A DNA stretch of 64,000 bases from JBKBMT01 sp046295655 (GCA_046295655.1 JBKBMT010000001.1:67037-131036), one strand, 5' to 3'; numbered from the stretch's first letter, positions 8,652-17,755 are shown. Notes: generated from the sequence alone by a model not told the origin. Made by a program: numbers and translations.

Positions 8652-11015
8652 TCACTCCCTTGCCTTCAGTGCGGTGACGATGTCGATCCGGTCCAGCCGC
8701 CGGCGCACCACCAGCGCCGCACCCAGCGCCGTCACGACGACGGCGATCGATGCCAGCGCATAGGTGCGCCGTTCCACCACCAGCGGGATCGTCACCACAT
8801 CGGTCGAGAAACCCTGCGCCGTCAGCCCCGCGAAGCCGTAGCCCAGCGCCCAGCCGACCGGCACCGCGACGGCGGTCAGCAGCATGATCTCGCCCACCAG
8901 AACCCAGCCGACCTCCGCCCGGGAAAAGCCCAGCACGCGCAGGCTGGCCAGTTCATGCGCCCGTTCGGCAAGCTGTATCCGCGCCGCGTTGTAGACCACC
9001 CCCAACGTGATCAGCATACCGATGGCGGTATAGATCATCCCCATGGTCAGCAGGTTCTCGGCAATCGTGTCGGCGAACTTTGCCCGCACCTCGGCCAGGT
9101 CGATCAACCCGGCGACCGCGCCGGTCCGCTTGATCGCCGCGTTCAGATCGTCCATCCGTGCCGGATCCACCAGAAGGTCGATGCGGTTCACCTGCGGCGC
9201 AGTGCGCATCCGCGCGAACAGCGCATCCCGGTTCATCAGCACCTGCTGCCCCAGGCTTTGCCGCACCGTGCCGGCGACGGTCAGCGCCCAGGTCTCGCGC
9301 GGGGGCGCCAGAAGGTCGATCAGCACCCGGTCGCCGGCAGCCAGCCCCATCTCGTCGGCCAGAGACTGCGGCACCACCAGCCCGTCCGGCGGGATGGCGA
9401 CGGGGTTGCCGGCGGCGTCCAGAACCCGGACCAGACCGCCGCCGTCGCTGCGCGCCTCGAGCGGAAGAAGGCGGCTGCGGCTGCCGCTGCGCAGACGGAC
9501 CGGCAGCGCATAGCCGCCCTCGGCCACCAGGACACCGGGAAGCGCCCGGGCATCTTCCACCGTCTGCAATCCCTGCGACTGCGAAAGGGCAAGCGTGACG
9601 TGCTGACGATTGGTCTGGACGAAAAGTTCGTCCACCATCACCTCCATCGCGTCGAAGGTGAAATACGAGGCGACCAGCACCGCGACCGAGGCCGCGACAC
9701 CGAACAGCGTCACCGATGCGCGGCCAGGCCAGCGGGTGATCGAGCGCAGGATCATCATGGTGGTCTGCCGAAGCCGCAGAACTTGGCCCAGCCGGTCCAC
9801 CAGACCGCGCTGGAACACCGGCGGAGCGGGCGGCTGCATCGCGACTGCCGGCGCCAGCCGGACGCTGGCGTGCACCGCCCGCAGCGCCCCCAGCACCACG
9901 GTGGCCATGCCAAGGGCGCCGGACAGGACCACAGCCCAGGCGCCGGGCATGTAGATCAGGAACGGGAAGCGGAAGAAATCGGCATAGAGGGCGGTCATCC
10001 GGTGGCCCAGCCCCCAGCCGGCCAGCCAGCCAAGGATCACCCCGGCAACCCCGATCCCGAGACAGAGTTTCAGATAGTGCCAGCCGATGGCGAAGGTCGA
10101 GTAGCCGAAGGCCTTGAGCAATCCGATCTGCTGGCGTTCAAGCGCGATAAGCCGGCCGAGGACCATGTTCACCAGAAAGGCCGAGACGATCAGGAACACC
10201 GGCGGCAGGATCAGAGCCATCGCGCCCAGCTGTTCCAGCTCGCTGGCCAGACAGGCATGCGACACCTGCCGGTCGCGGCCATGGGCGCCGGTTCCGCCGT
10301 AGGGGGCGAGAAGCCGGTCCAGCGCGGCAATCACCGGTGCCGGATCGGTGCCGCGCATCAGCGACAGCGACAGTTCGTTGAAGGCCCCGTCCATGTCGGT
10401 GGCTGCCGCGATGGCCGCTTCGCCCATCCAGATCAGGCCATAGCGCCGGTCGTCCGGCATCAGCGCGCCGGGCCCGATCGTGTAGATGAATTCGGGCGAC
10501 AGGACATGGCCGGTCACGACCAGTTCGCGCCGTTGCCCGTCGATCACCGCAGCGAGCCGAGCGCCGGGCAAAAGACCGTTTGCAAGGGCGAAGGGTTCCG
10601 ACAGCAGCACCTCGTCAGCACGCTCCGGGAAAGGCAGGCGCCCGGCGCGCAGCAGCGGCCGGTTCAGGACGGGCTCACCGACCTTCGGCAGCGACATGAC
10701 CCGCGCCGCGGCGGGTGCCGGTTCCCCCGGAAGGTCGAGGACGGCCGCGGCCACGATCCGGCCTTCGACATGCCGCACGCCGCGGATCGCGGCGATGTCG
10801 CCCAGCAGCGCCCTCGGCACCCGGGTCGCGCCGGCGAAGATGTCGGCAAAGGCGTTGCGCTCGTAATAGGTGTCCCGGGTCTCGACCAGCGACCGCTGTG
10901 TGCCGGTGGCCAGGATCAGCACCATCACCCCGCACGCCAGCACCAGCGCGATCGCCAGCCCTTGCGCCCTGATCCGGCGCAGGTCGCGCACCAGCTTTCG
11001 GTCGAGCGCGCGCAT
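8652..11015 (-). CDS. ABC exporter permease, duplicated FtsX domains
   Basis: Large permease of 787 residues with an N-terminal membrane segment (about 17-37), a big periplasmic domain, three membrane segments near the middle, a second periplasmic domain, and three more segments at the C-terminus. That is two FtsX units fused. Such proteins work with LolD/MacB-type ATPases in mechanotransmission or lipid and peptide export rather than solute import. ATG at 11015 shares its first base with the stop of the ATPase gene (TGATG). Reading the frame further upstream gives only low-complexity sequence. Confidence 0.87.
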   Translation of the reverse strand: MRALDRKLVRDLRRIRAQGLAIALVLACGVMVLILATGTQRSLVETRDTYYERNAFADIFAGATRVPRALLGDIAAIRGVRHVEGRIVAAAVLDLPGEPAPAAARVMSLPKVGEPVLNRPLLRAGRLPFPERADEVLLSEPFALANGLLPGARLAAVIDGQRRELVVTGHVLSPEFIYTIGPGALMPDDRRYGLIWMGEAAIAAATDMDGAFNELSLSLMRGTDPAPVIAALDRLLAPYGGTGAHGRDRQVSHACLASELEQLGAMALILPPVFLIVSAFLVNMVLGRLIALERQQIGLLKAFGYSTFAIGWHYLKLCLGIGVAGVILGWLAGWGLGHRMTALYADFFRFPFLIYMPGAWAVVLSGALGMATVVLGALRAVHASVRLAPAVAMQPPAPPVFQRGLVDRLGQVLRLRQTTMMILRSITRWPGRASVTLFGVAASVAVLVASYFTFDAMEVMVDELFVQTNRQHVTLALSQSQGLQTVEDARALPGVLVAEGGYALPVRLRSGSRSRLLPLEARSDGGGLVRVLDAAGNPVAIPPDGLVVPQSLADEMGLAAGDRVLIDLLAPPRETWALTVAGTVRQSLGQQVLMNRDALFARMRTAPQVNRIDLLVDPARMDDLNAAIKRTGAVAGLIDLAEVRAKFADTIAENLLTMGMIYTAIGMLITLGVVYNAARIQLAERAHELASLRVLGFSRAEVGWVLVGEIMLLTAVAVPVGWALGYGFAGLTAQGFSTDVVTIPLVVERRTYALASIAVVVTALGAALVVRRRLDRIDIVTALKARE

Positions 11016-11740
11016 CACCAGCTGACCTCGGACGGTGCCACCCGGTCGGGATTGCGTTCTTCGCGGGCGACCCTGCCGTCGGCAAGATAGATCACCCGGT
11101 GCGCGATCTTGCGGATGGCGATGTTGTGCGTGATCAGGACCGTCGCCGTCCCCAGATCGTTGTTCACCTCGACCAGCGCCTCCAGCACCGCGATCCCGGT
11201 CTTGCTGTCCAGCGCGCCGGTCGGTTCGTCGCACAGCAGGACCTCCGGTCGCTTGGCGATGGCCCGGGCGATCGCCACGCGCTGCTGCTCTCCGCCCGAC
11301 AACTCTGCCGGAAAATGGTCGAGCCGGTGGCCGAGCCCCACCCGTTCGAGCGCCTCCTCGGGCCGCATCGGATTTCGGGCGATCTCGGTCACGAGCGCCA
11401 CGTTCTCGCGCGCCGTGAGGGCCGGAACGAGGTTGTAGAACTGGAACACGAAGCCGACATGATCGCGCCGGAAGGCGGTCAGCTGCGCGTCGCTTGCGCG
11501 CGTCAGCTCGCGGTCGCGGAAGAACACCCGCCCGCCGCTTGGCGTATCGAGACCGCCGAGGATGTTCAGGAGCGTCGACTTGCCCGATCCCGAGGCGCCC
11601 AGCAGCACGACCATCTCGCCCTCGGTCAGGGCCAGGTCGACGCCGCGCAGGGCGTGAACCTCGACCGCGCCGGTGCGATAGACCTTGGTCACGCCCTCGG
11701 TGCGGAACACGGGCAGGGTTGTGGACGGGTTATCACGCAT
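11015..11740 (-). CDS. LolD/MacB-type ABC ATPase
   Basis: ATPase of 241 residues with Walker A GASGSGKST (48-56), Q-loop VFQFYNLVP, signature LSGGEQQRV and Walker B VLLCDEPTGALD. The FQFYNL and DEPTGALD forms are characteristic of the LolD/MacB/FtsE branch. It is the first gene of a three-gene exporter operon with the FtsX permease and HlyD adaptor. The 45-base gap behind it separates it from rimM, which is likely a different transcription unit. Confidence 0.9.
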   Translation of the reverse strand: MRDNPSTTLPVFRTEGVTKVYRTGAVEVHALRGVDLALTEGEMVVLLGASGSGKSTLLNILGGLDTPSGGRVFFRDRELTRASDAQLTAFRRDHVGFVFQFYNLVPALTARENVALVTEIARNPMRPEEALERVGLGHRLDHFPAELSGGEQQRVAIARAIAKRPEVLLCDEPTGALDSKTGIAVLEALVEVNNDLGTATVLITHNIAIRKIAHRVIYLADGRVAREERNPDRVAPSEVSW

Positions 11741-11785
11741 CAGGCCGACCTTACCCCGGATCGGCGCGCCCTGTCTTGACCTGCC

Positions 11786-12310
11786 TCAAGAACCTCCGTT
11801 TTCGATAAGCCCGTCCGGCGGATCGGCCACGATCCTGCCCATGGCCAGATCGACGGTCGGAACGACCGCGCGGCTGAAGGGAAGCAGAACCGGCGCCCGC
11901 AACGCCGGCCCCTCGATTTCCAGCAGATCGCCGGCACCGTGGTTCAGCACCGCCCGGACGGTGCCGATCACCGTGCCGCCGGTATCGACCACTGTCAGAC
12001 CGATCAGATCGGCGTGGTAGAACTCGTCCTCGGCGAGCTCCGGCAACCGGTCGCGGTCGGCAAACAGCCGCTGGCCGCGAAGGGAATCTGCCGCCTCCCT
12101 GGTTGCAACCCCGCTCAGGCGCGCGGAGAGCCCGTTCGCGATCACGCCGGTCAGCGTCACCTGGAACGACCGGCTGCCATCCTCGGTCCACAGAGGGCCG
12201 TAGCCGGCAATGGCCGCCGGTTCGGCACAGAAGCTTTTCAGACGCACCTCGCCGCGCACGCCGAAGGCGCCGGCGATGGCACCCACGCAGACACGGTCGG
12301 GTCTGGCCAA
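11786..12310 (-). CDS. rimM: Ribosome maturation factor RimM
   Basis: 16S rRNA processing factor of 174 residues that helps assemble the 30S head domain. The N-terminal barrel carries CVGAIAGAFGVRGEVRLKSF (residues 8-27) and the C-terminal PRC barrel carries EDEFYHADLIGL. The start appears to be TTG at 12310, preceded by a purine-rich GGGGGCAGAG. There is no in-frame ATG upstream before a stop, and starting later would cut into the conserved barrel. It lies 35 bases downstream of rpsP, the classical rpsP-rimM pair. Confidence 0.92.
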   Translation of the reverse strand: MARPDRVCVGAIAGAFGVRGEVRLKSFCAEPAAIAGYGPLWTEDGSRSFQVTLTGVIANGLSARLSGVATREAADSLRGQRLFADRDRLPELAEDEFYHADLIGLTVVDTGGTVIGTVRAVLNHGAGDLLEIEGPALRAPVLLPFSRAVVPTVDLAMGRIVADPPDGLIENGGS

Positions 12311-12345
12311 CTCTGCCCCCGGCCTTCAGGCGCGACGCCGGGCCG

Positions 12346-12684
12346 TCATTCCGCCGCAGCGGCCTTCTTGGCGGCGCGCTCGGCCGATTTCTTGCCGGGG
12401 ACGGCCCGCTTGGGATTGTTCCGCTCGGCTTTCGGGCGAACCCCGGCCGCTTCGAGGAAGCGCGCGACGCGGTCGGTCGGCTGCGCACCCTGCGACAGCC
12501 AGTACTGCACCCGCTCCATGTTCATGCGGATGCGGTTCTCGTCGTCCTTGGGGCGCAGCGGGTCGTAGCTGCCCAGTTTCTCGATGAACCGGCCGTCCCG
12601 CGGCATGCGGCTGTCGGCAGCGACGATGGCATAGTGCGGACGCTTCTTCGAACCGCCGCGGGCAAGTCTGATCTTCATGGACAT
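12346..12684 (-). CDS. rpsP: 30S ribosomal protein S16
   Basis: Small-subunit protein of 112 residues, starting with the hallmark MKIRLARGGSKKRPHYAIV, then a basic alanine/lysine-rich tail. ATG at 12684 has a clear AGGAG eight bases upstream; an in-frame second ATG two codons later is the start of the conserved core. It sits between the chorismate mutase gene (40-base gap) and rimM. Confidence 0.97.
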   Translation of the reverse strand: MSMKIRLARGGSKKRPHYAIVAADSRMPRDGRFIEKLGSYDPLRPKDDENRIRMNMERVQYWLSQGAQPTDRVARFLEAAGVRPKAERNNPKRAVPGKKSAERAAKKAAAAE

Positions 12685-12724
12685 GGTCTGAACTCCTGTG
12701 GATTGGGTCTGTGACAGGCAGGGC

Positions 12725-13021
12725 CTATCGTTGCAGTCTCTCGTGGTGTCGGATGACTTCCGAGATGATGAACGCCAGGAACTTCCGGGCGAATTCGGGG
12801 TCGAGGTCGGCCTCGGCGGCCAGCCGTTCCAGCCGGGCGATCTGTTCGGCCTCCCGCGCCGGATCCGAGGGCGGCAAATCGTGTTCGGCCTTCAGCCGGC
12901 CGACCGCCTGCGTGTGCTTGAAGCGCTCGGCCAGCGTATAGACGAGGATCGCGTCCAGCCGGTCGATGCTGTGCCGGTGGTCGCTCAGGATGGCGGCGGC
13001 GCGGGTCGCGGTTTCGGTCAT
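12725..13021 (-). CDS. Chorismate mutase, AroQ class
   Basis: All-helical mutase of 98 residues converting chorismate to prephenate for phenylalanine and tyrosine synthesis. The AroQ pattern is clear: an N-terminal helix HRHSIDRLDAILVYTLAERF with the active-site arginine, then VGRLKAEHDLPPSDPAREA and a C-terminal helix FIISEVIRHHERLQR. The start overlaps the stop of the preceding acetyltransferase gene (ATGA). It ends the chain ffh-GNAT-GNAT-GNAT-GNAT-aroQ. The linkage of an aromatic biosynthesis enzyme to signal recognition particle and ribosome genes is positional; no functional reason is visible. Confidence 0.9.
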   Translation of the reverse strand: MTETATRAAAILSDHRHSIDRLDAILVYTLAERFKHTQAVGRLKAEHDLPPSDPAREAEQIARLERLAAEADLDPEFARKFLAFIISEVIRHHERLQR

Positions 13022-13527
13022 GCAAGGCTCCGAAGATCGTGAAGGATGACGACATCGCCCGGGTCGATCCCCGGCCGGTCGCAGTCGCGCCCGCCGAGCC
13101 GCCGCGCCAGCGCCAGCGAGCGCGCGTTCGCCGGGTCGATGATGCTGATCAGGTGATCCCAGCCGAAGCGGCGCCGCGCCCAGCCCATCACCGTCCGCGC
13201 CGCCTCGGCGGCGATGCCGCGGCCCTCGGCCGCTGGGACGACGAACCAGCCGAGTTCCGGTTCGGGATAGCCCTCGCCGTGAAAGATCCCGACCTCGCCC
13301 AGATAGGCCCCCGTCTGCCGATCTTCCACGGCGAACGGGCCATAGCCCTTGAGAGGCCAGAGCGCAACGTCCGACGCCCAGATACGCCAGGCCGAAAGAC
13401 GGTCGCGCGGTCCGCCTTCGTGCACCGCGCGCGGCGAGGCATGGAAGGCTGCGTGATGGTCGAAATCGGCCAGCTGCGGCATTCGCAGGCGCAGACGGTC
13501 GGTCAGGAGTTCCGGCGCGGCGGTCAT
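13018..13527 (-). CDS. GNAT acetyltransferase, RimJ/RimL type (4th of four)
   Basis: Acetyl-CoA-dependent N-acetyltransferase of 169 residues in the Acetyltransf_3 group. The N-terminal strand TDRLRLRMPQLADFD leads into a core with GWFVVPAAEGRGIAAEAA, where the EGRGIA turn binds the CoA pyrophosphate. The C-terminal SIIDPANARSLALARRLG is the usual alpha4/beta7 region. The start and stop each overlap the neighbouring gene by ATGA. The substrate is unknown; RimJ/RimL relatives acetylate ribosomal proteins or small amines. Confidence 0.87.
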   Translation of the reverse strand: MTAAPELLTDRLRLRMPQLADFDHHAAFHASPRAVHEGGPRDRLSAWRIWASDVALWPLKGYGPFAVEDRQTGAYLGEVGIFHGEGYPEPELGWFVVPAAEGRGIAAEAARTVMGWARRRFGWDHLISIIDPANARSLALARRLGGRDCDRPGIDPGDVVILHDLRSLA

Positions 13528-14081
13528 GCTGCCGTGCCCCCACCGTGGCGCCAGACGCTCGCGCCGTCCACGGTTCCATCGTGCCGCGCCCCGAGCCGCT
13601 GTGCCACGCGATCGGATGGCGTATTGCCGGGCGCGACATAGCTGACAAGCGCCGGCAGCTGCGCCGTGGCAAGCGCCCAGTCGCGCGCGGCCGCCGCCGC
13701 CTCTGTGGCGACGCCCCGCCCCCGCGCCTCGGGCAGCAGAAGCCATCCCAGTTCCGGCTCTCGGTCGCCCGGCTCGAACCCGACCATGACGAAGCCCAGC
13801 ACCGTCCCTGCCCTGTCAGTCACCGTCCAGACGCCATGGCCCCGCAACAGCCACAGCCCTACGTAAAGCCCGAAGTCGCGGAACGCCGCCCCGGCATCGA
13901 CCACATCGCCAAGATGGCCCTCTGCATCGGCCTCGTGCAGCGCGATCCAGTGCTGTGCATCCTCCAGCGTCGGGGCACGCAGGATGCAGCGCGCGGTTTC
14001 GATCACCGGCAGGGCTGCGCGCAGGCCGGTCGCGAACTCCGCGGCAGCGCCGGGAACGGGACGCAGATGCGGCGCCGTCAT
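13524..14081 (-). CDS. GNAT acetyltransferase, RimJ/RimL type (3rd of four)
   Basis: Protein of 185 residues with the entry strand IETARCILRAPTLEDA, the core motif GWLLLPEARGRGVATEAAAA (113-132) and the tail YVAPGNTPSDRVAQRLGA. It has a longer N-terminal lead than its paralogues. The middle LRGHGVWTVTDRAG matches the same region of the other copies, pointing to tandem duplication followed by divergence. It overlaps both neighbours by four bases. Confidence 0.87.
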   Translation of the reverse strand: MTAPHLRPVPGAAAEFATGLRAALPVIETARCILRAPTLEDAQHWIALHEADAEGHLGDVVDAGAAFRDFGLYVGLWLLRGHGVWTVTDRAGTVLGFVMVGFEPGDREPELGWLLLPEARGRGVATEAAAAARDWALATAQLPALVSYVAPGNTPSDRVAQRLGARHDGTVDGASVWRHGGGTAA

Positions 14082-14611
14082 GCGATGGACTCCGGCATCG
14101 GATGCCGACAGATGGTGCTTTCCCCGCAGATTTCGTGCACGAAAAGGCCGTCCGGCGCGCAGCCCATCCGCCGCGCGAGCGCCTGGCTGCGGGTGTTCGC
14201 CGCCGCGATCAGGCTGATTGCCGTGGTCCAGCCGAGCGTCCGGTAGGCAAAGCGCCGTGCCGCCAGCGCCGCCTCGAACGCCAGCCCCCGGCCCTCGGCC
14301 TCGGGCACCCAGATCGTCCAGCCGATCTCGGGCTCCGGCCATTCCTCGGGGAACCACGGCCCGCACATGCCAAGCGGCGCGTCGCTGTCCCGGTCGCAGA
14401 ACACGAACATGCCATAACCGCGCAGGGGCCAGTGGCCCACGAGATGACAGAACGCGCGCCACGCCATGCCGCGGTTCATCGGACCGCCGATGTGGCGGGC
14501 GCGGTCCGAGGCGGCGCAGTCGGCCCAGACCGGGAAATCCCCGATCTGCGGACCGCGCAGCCGCAGCCGTGCGGTCTCGATCACCGGAACATCCGTCAGC
14601 GCTGGCTTCAT
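14078..14611 (-). CDS. GNAT acetyltransferase, RimJ/RimL type (2nd of four)
   Basis: Protein of 177 residues. The entry strand IETARLRLRGPQIGDF, the core GWTIWVPEAEGRGLAFEAA and the AANTRSQALARRMGC region are all intact, so the enzyme is probably active. Its C-terminus, FVHEICGESTICRHPMPES, has three cysteines or histidines not shared with the paralogues. It overlaps both neighbours by ATGA. The acetylated target is not inferable. Confidence 0.87.
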   Translation of the reverse strand: MKPALTDVPVIETARLRLRGPQIGDFPVWADCAASDRARHIGGPMNRGMAWRAFCHLVGHWPLRGYGMFVFCDRDSDAPLGMCGPWFPEEWPEPEIGWTIWVPEAEGRGLAFEAALAARRFAYRTLGWTTAISLIAAANTRSQALARRMGCAPDGLFVHEICGESTICRHPMPESIA

Positions 14612-15150
14612 GCCGCGACCTCGGCCGTCGCGGGAATGGCAAAGACATCGCGGGTCTGCCCGTCGGGAAACGCCGCGCGCCGGACGAATCGGCCGCCCAG
14701 CGCAAGCGTCAGCCGCCGCGCGGGTTCGTTGGCGTCAAGGAAATGCGTCTCGACCTCGGCCCATTCCAGCACCCGCGCCGCCCAGGCCAGCACCGCGCGC
14801 GAGGCCTCCAGCGCATAGCCGCGTCCGCGCGCCTCGGGCATCAGCCACCAGGTCAGTTCGTGCGATGGCCAGCCTTCGGGATGGACGATGCCGCAACCTC
14901 CGATCAGCCGGCCGCCTGCCGTCACGGCGAATTTGCCATGGCCGCGCAGCAGCCAGTGGCCGATGTCGCGGCAGAGCACGCCATGCGCCTGATCCGGCCG
15001 CAGCGGACCGCCATAGAACCGCGCCGCCGCGGCATCGCCGTAGAACCGGGCGTAACCCGCGAAATCCTCGGGCGCCGGCAGGCGCAGCCGCAGCCGTTCC
15101 GTCTCGAGGACGGGCGCATCGGGCCATGTCGGACGGGGCCGGGCGGTCAT
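14608..15150 (-). CDS. GNAT acetyltransferase, RimJ/RimL type (1st of four)
   Basis: Protein of 180 residues, the first acetyltransferase after ffh. The entry strand LETERLRLRLPAPEDF, the core TWWLMPEARGRGYALEAS and the C-terminal FLDANEPARRLTLALGG are the standard Acetyltransf_3 elements. ATG at 15150 overlaps the ffh stop by ATGA, so its translation is expected to depend on ribosomes finishing ffh. Confidence 0.87.
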   Translation of the reverse strand: MTARPRPTWPDAPVLETERLRLRLPAPEDFAGYARFYGDAAAARFYGGPLRPDQAHGVLCRDIGHWLLRGHGKFAVTAGGRLIGGCGIVHPEGWPSHELTWWLMPEARGRGYALEASRAVLAWAARVLEWAEVETHFLDANEPARRLTLALGGRFVRRAAFPDGQTRDVFAIPATAEVAA

Positions 15151-16649
15151 TTCTTGCGGCCGATCCCCAGACCGGACAAGCCGCCGGGCAGCGTCAGGCC
15201 CTTGCCCGGCCCGCCAAGGCCCGGCAGCCCCCCGCCCATGCCCTGCAACCGCTTGGCCGCTGCCTCGATCGCTGCCGGGTCCGCGCCGGCAAGCTCGGGC
15301 GTACCGCCCTTGCCGAACATGTTGCGGATGGCCTGCTTCATCATGCCGCCCTTGCCCATCTTCTTCATCATGTCGGCCATCTGGCGATGCTGCTTCAGCA
15401 GCCGGTTCAGTTCGGACACCTCGAGCCCCGCGCCCGCCGCGATGCGCTTCTTGCGGCTGGCCTGCAGAAGGTCGGGGTTCGCCCGTTCCTTCTTGGTCAT
15501 CGACTGGATCAGCGCGATCTGGCGGCGCAGCATGCGGTCGTCGAACCCGGCCTCCTCGGCCTGTTTCGCCATCTTGCCCATGCCCGGCAGCATGCCCATG
15601 AGGCCCTGCATCCCGCCCATCTTCAGCATCTGTTCCAGCTGCATCTTCAGGTCGTTCATGTTGAAGCGGCCCTGCTGGAACCGCCGCACCATGCGCTCTG
15701 CCTGTTCGCGCTCGAAGGTCTCCTGCGCCTTCTCGACCAGGGCTACGATATCGCCCATCCCGAGGATCCGGCCCGCGACCCGTTCGGCGTCGAACGGCTC
15801 CAGCGCTTCGGTCTTTTCGCCGAGGCCGACGAAGCGGATCGGCTTGCCGGTCACCGCGCGCATCGACAGCGCCGCGCCGCCGCGGCCGTCGCCGTCCATC
15901 CGGGTCAGCACGACGCCGGTGATCCCCACCTTGCCGTCGAATTCGCGTGCGACGTTCACCGCATCCTGACCGGTCAGGCCGTCGACCACCAGCAGCGTCT
16001 CGCGCGGGCCGGCCACGTCGCGGACAGCCTGCACCTCGTCCATCAGCACTTCGTCGATGTGCAGCCGGCCGGCGGTATCCAGCAGATAGACGTCATAGCC
16101 GCCGAGGCTGGCCTGGGTTCTGGCCCGCTTCGCGATCTGCACCGCGCTTTCGCCCTTCACGATGGGCAGCGTATCGACCCCGATCTGGCTGCCGAGGATC
16201 GCAAGCTGCTCCATCGCCGCCGGGCGATTGGTGTCGAGCGAGGCCATCAGCACCTTCTTGCCCTCGCGTTCCTTCAGCCGACGGGCAAGCTTGGCGGTGG
16301 TGGTGGTCTTGCCGGAACCCTGAAGGCCGACCATCAGGATCGGCGCGGGCGGGTTGTCGATCTTGAGCTTGCCGGGATCCTCGTCGCCGGCCAGCACGCG
16401 GATCAGTTCGTCATGGACGATCTTGACGACCATCTGGCCCGGCGTCACCGATTTGGTCACGGCCGACCCGGTCGCCTTTTCCTGGACCCGTCGGATGAAA
16501 TCGCGCGCCACCGGCAGCGAGACGTCGGCCTCCAGCAGCGCAACCCGAACCTCGCGCAGGGCGGCGGTGACGTCCGCCTCGGTCAGCGCGCCCTGCTTGG
16601 TCAGCCGGTCGAAGACGCTGCCAAGGCGTTCGGACAGATTCTCGAACAT
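15147..16649 (-). CDS. ffh: Signal recognition particle protein Ffh
   Basis: SRP54 homologue of 500 residues that targets nascent inner-membrane proteins. It has an N-domain helix bundle (1-90), a G-domain with GLQGSGKTT (108-116), DTAGR and TRMDGDGRGG, and a methionine-rich M-domain with runs such as MLKMGGMQGLMGMLPGMG that bind signal peptides and 4.5S RNA. A good GGAGG precedes ATG at 16649. It heads a translationally coupled chain with the four acetyltransferase genes and chorismate mutase. Confidence 0.97.
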   Translation of the reverse strand: MFENLSERLGSVFDRLTKQGALTEADVTAALREVRVALLEADVSLPVARDFIRRVQEKATGSAVTKSVTPGQMVVKIVHDELIRVLAGDEDPGKLKIDNPPAPILMVGLQGSGKTTTTAKLARRLKEREGKKVLMASLDTNRPAAMEQLAILGSQIGVDTLPIVKGESAVQIAKRARTQASLGGYDVYLLDTAGRLHIDEVLMDEVQAVRDVAGPRETLLVVDGLTGQDAVNVAREFDGKVGITGVVLTRMDGDGRGGAALSMRAVTGKPIRFVGLGEKTEALEPFDAERVAGRILGMGDIVALVEKAQETFEREQAERMVRRFQQGRFNMNDLKMQLEQMLKMGGMQGLMGMLPGMGKMAKQAEEAGFDDRMLRRQIALIQSMTKKERANPDLLQASRKKRIAAGAGLEVSELNRLLKQHRQMADMMKKMGKGGMMKQAIRNMFGKGGTPELAGADPAAIEAAAKRLQGMGGGLPGLGGPGKGLTLPGGLSGLGIGRKK

Positions 16650-16828
16650 GCGGCCCTCCGTGACCTGTGGACTGACCCCGATATGGGGCGCTATGCGCTG
16701 CGGCCCAAACGGAAAGCGCGCCCGTGGGCGCAACGCGCTGACGGACGGCGATCCCGGCATGGGCCATGGGACCGGACGGGCGGACCTGTCCGGGATGGCG
16801 CGGGGCGTATCCGCGAACCGCGCCCGAG

Positions 16829-17755
16829 TCAAGCGCGGCGGGGGCAGTCCGCGACGAACACCCGGGTCGGGTGCAGCTCGCCCGCCCGGTAGGTGCCCAC
16901 GGCCAGGGCGCGGCCCTGATACGAGGCCCAGGCCTCGTCGCCGAACCGAACCCCGGGGGCAGCGATCACCATGCCCGGACTGCCGTTGCGCAGCCGCGCC
17001 GCGCCCTCGGCCGTCGCGGGCAACTCCGGCAGGTCGGCAAGTGCGGTCTCGAGGGGCAGAAGATGCCCATCCAGCGCCTCGGTCCGTGCCAGCCGGTCGA
17101 GCGTGTCGAGCCCGATCCCCTGCGCGGCCTCGAAGGGCCCGGACCACTCGCGCCGCAATGCCGCGACATGCCCCAGACACCCCAGCGCCCGGCCCAGATC
17201 GCGCGCGATCGACCGGACATAGCCGCCCTTGCCGCAGACCATCTCGAATTCGGCGTGATCCGGGTCGGGCCGGGCGATCAGCGTCAGGCTTTCCACCCAG
17301 AGCGGGCGCGCCGCAAGGTCCAGCACCTCGCCTTCGCGTGCGAGGTCATAGGCCCGCTCACCTTCGACCTTGACCGCGGAGAATTGCGGCGGCACTTGCA
17401 GGATCTCGCCCCGGAACGCGGCGAGTGCAGCCTCGATGTCTGCATCCAGCGGGCGGGCCGGAGACGTTTCGATCGCCTCGCCCTCGGCGTCGTCCGTGCG
17501 GGTTGCGGCGCCGAAGCGTACGGTGAAGCGATAGCATTTCAGCGCATCGGTCACATAGGGCACGGTCTTGGTCGCCTCGCCCAGAGCCACGGCAAGAACC
17601 CCGGTCGCGGCCGGGTCAAGCGTGCCGGCGTGGCCCGCCTTCTGTGCGTCGAACGCCCAGCGCACCTTGTTAACCACCGCGGTCGAGGTGATGCCGGCGG
17701 GCTTGTCCACCACCACCCAGCCCGAAACCGGGCGGCCCCTGCGCTTCCGTCCCAT
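16829..17755 (-). CDS. truB: tRNA pseudouridine(55) synthase
   Basis: Makes pseudouridine 55 in the T-loop of tRNAs. It has 308 residues with the catalytic aspartate in GHAGTLDPAATGVL (D47) and the downstream KGGYVRSIARDLG region. ATG at 17755 was chosen because GGGAGA lies about six bases upstream and the conserved GWVVVDKPAG begins soon after. The frame stays open back to 17791 but without conserved sequence. It is 48 bases downstream of the glycosidase gene that separates it from rbfA, its usual partner. Confidence 0.95.
   Translation of the reverse strand: MGRKRRGRPVSGWVVVDKPAGITSTAVVNKVRWAFDAQKAGHAGTLDPAATGVLAVALGEATKTVPYVTDALKCYRFTVRFGAATRTDDAEGEAIETSPARPLDADIEAALAAFRGEILQVPPQFSAVKVEGERAYDLAREGEVLDLAARPLWVESLTLIARPDPDHAEFEMVCGKGGYVRSIARDLGRALGCLGHVAALRREWSGPFEAAQGIGLDTLDRLARTEALDGHLLPLETALADLPELPATAEGAARLRNGSPGMVIAAPGVRFGDEAWASYQGRALAVGTYRAGELHPTRVFVADCPRRA

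Noticed and set aside
7158..11090. Very long plus-strand open frame (over 1300 codons)
   Set aside because: It is antisense to the start of the BmpA gene and to the exporter operon, is rich in arginine, serine and histidine with no domain, and arises from few stop codons in G+C-rich DNA.
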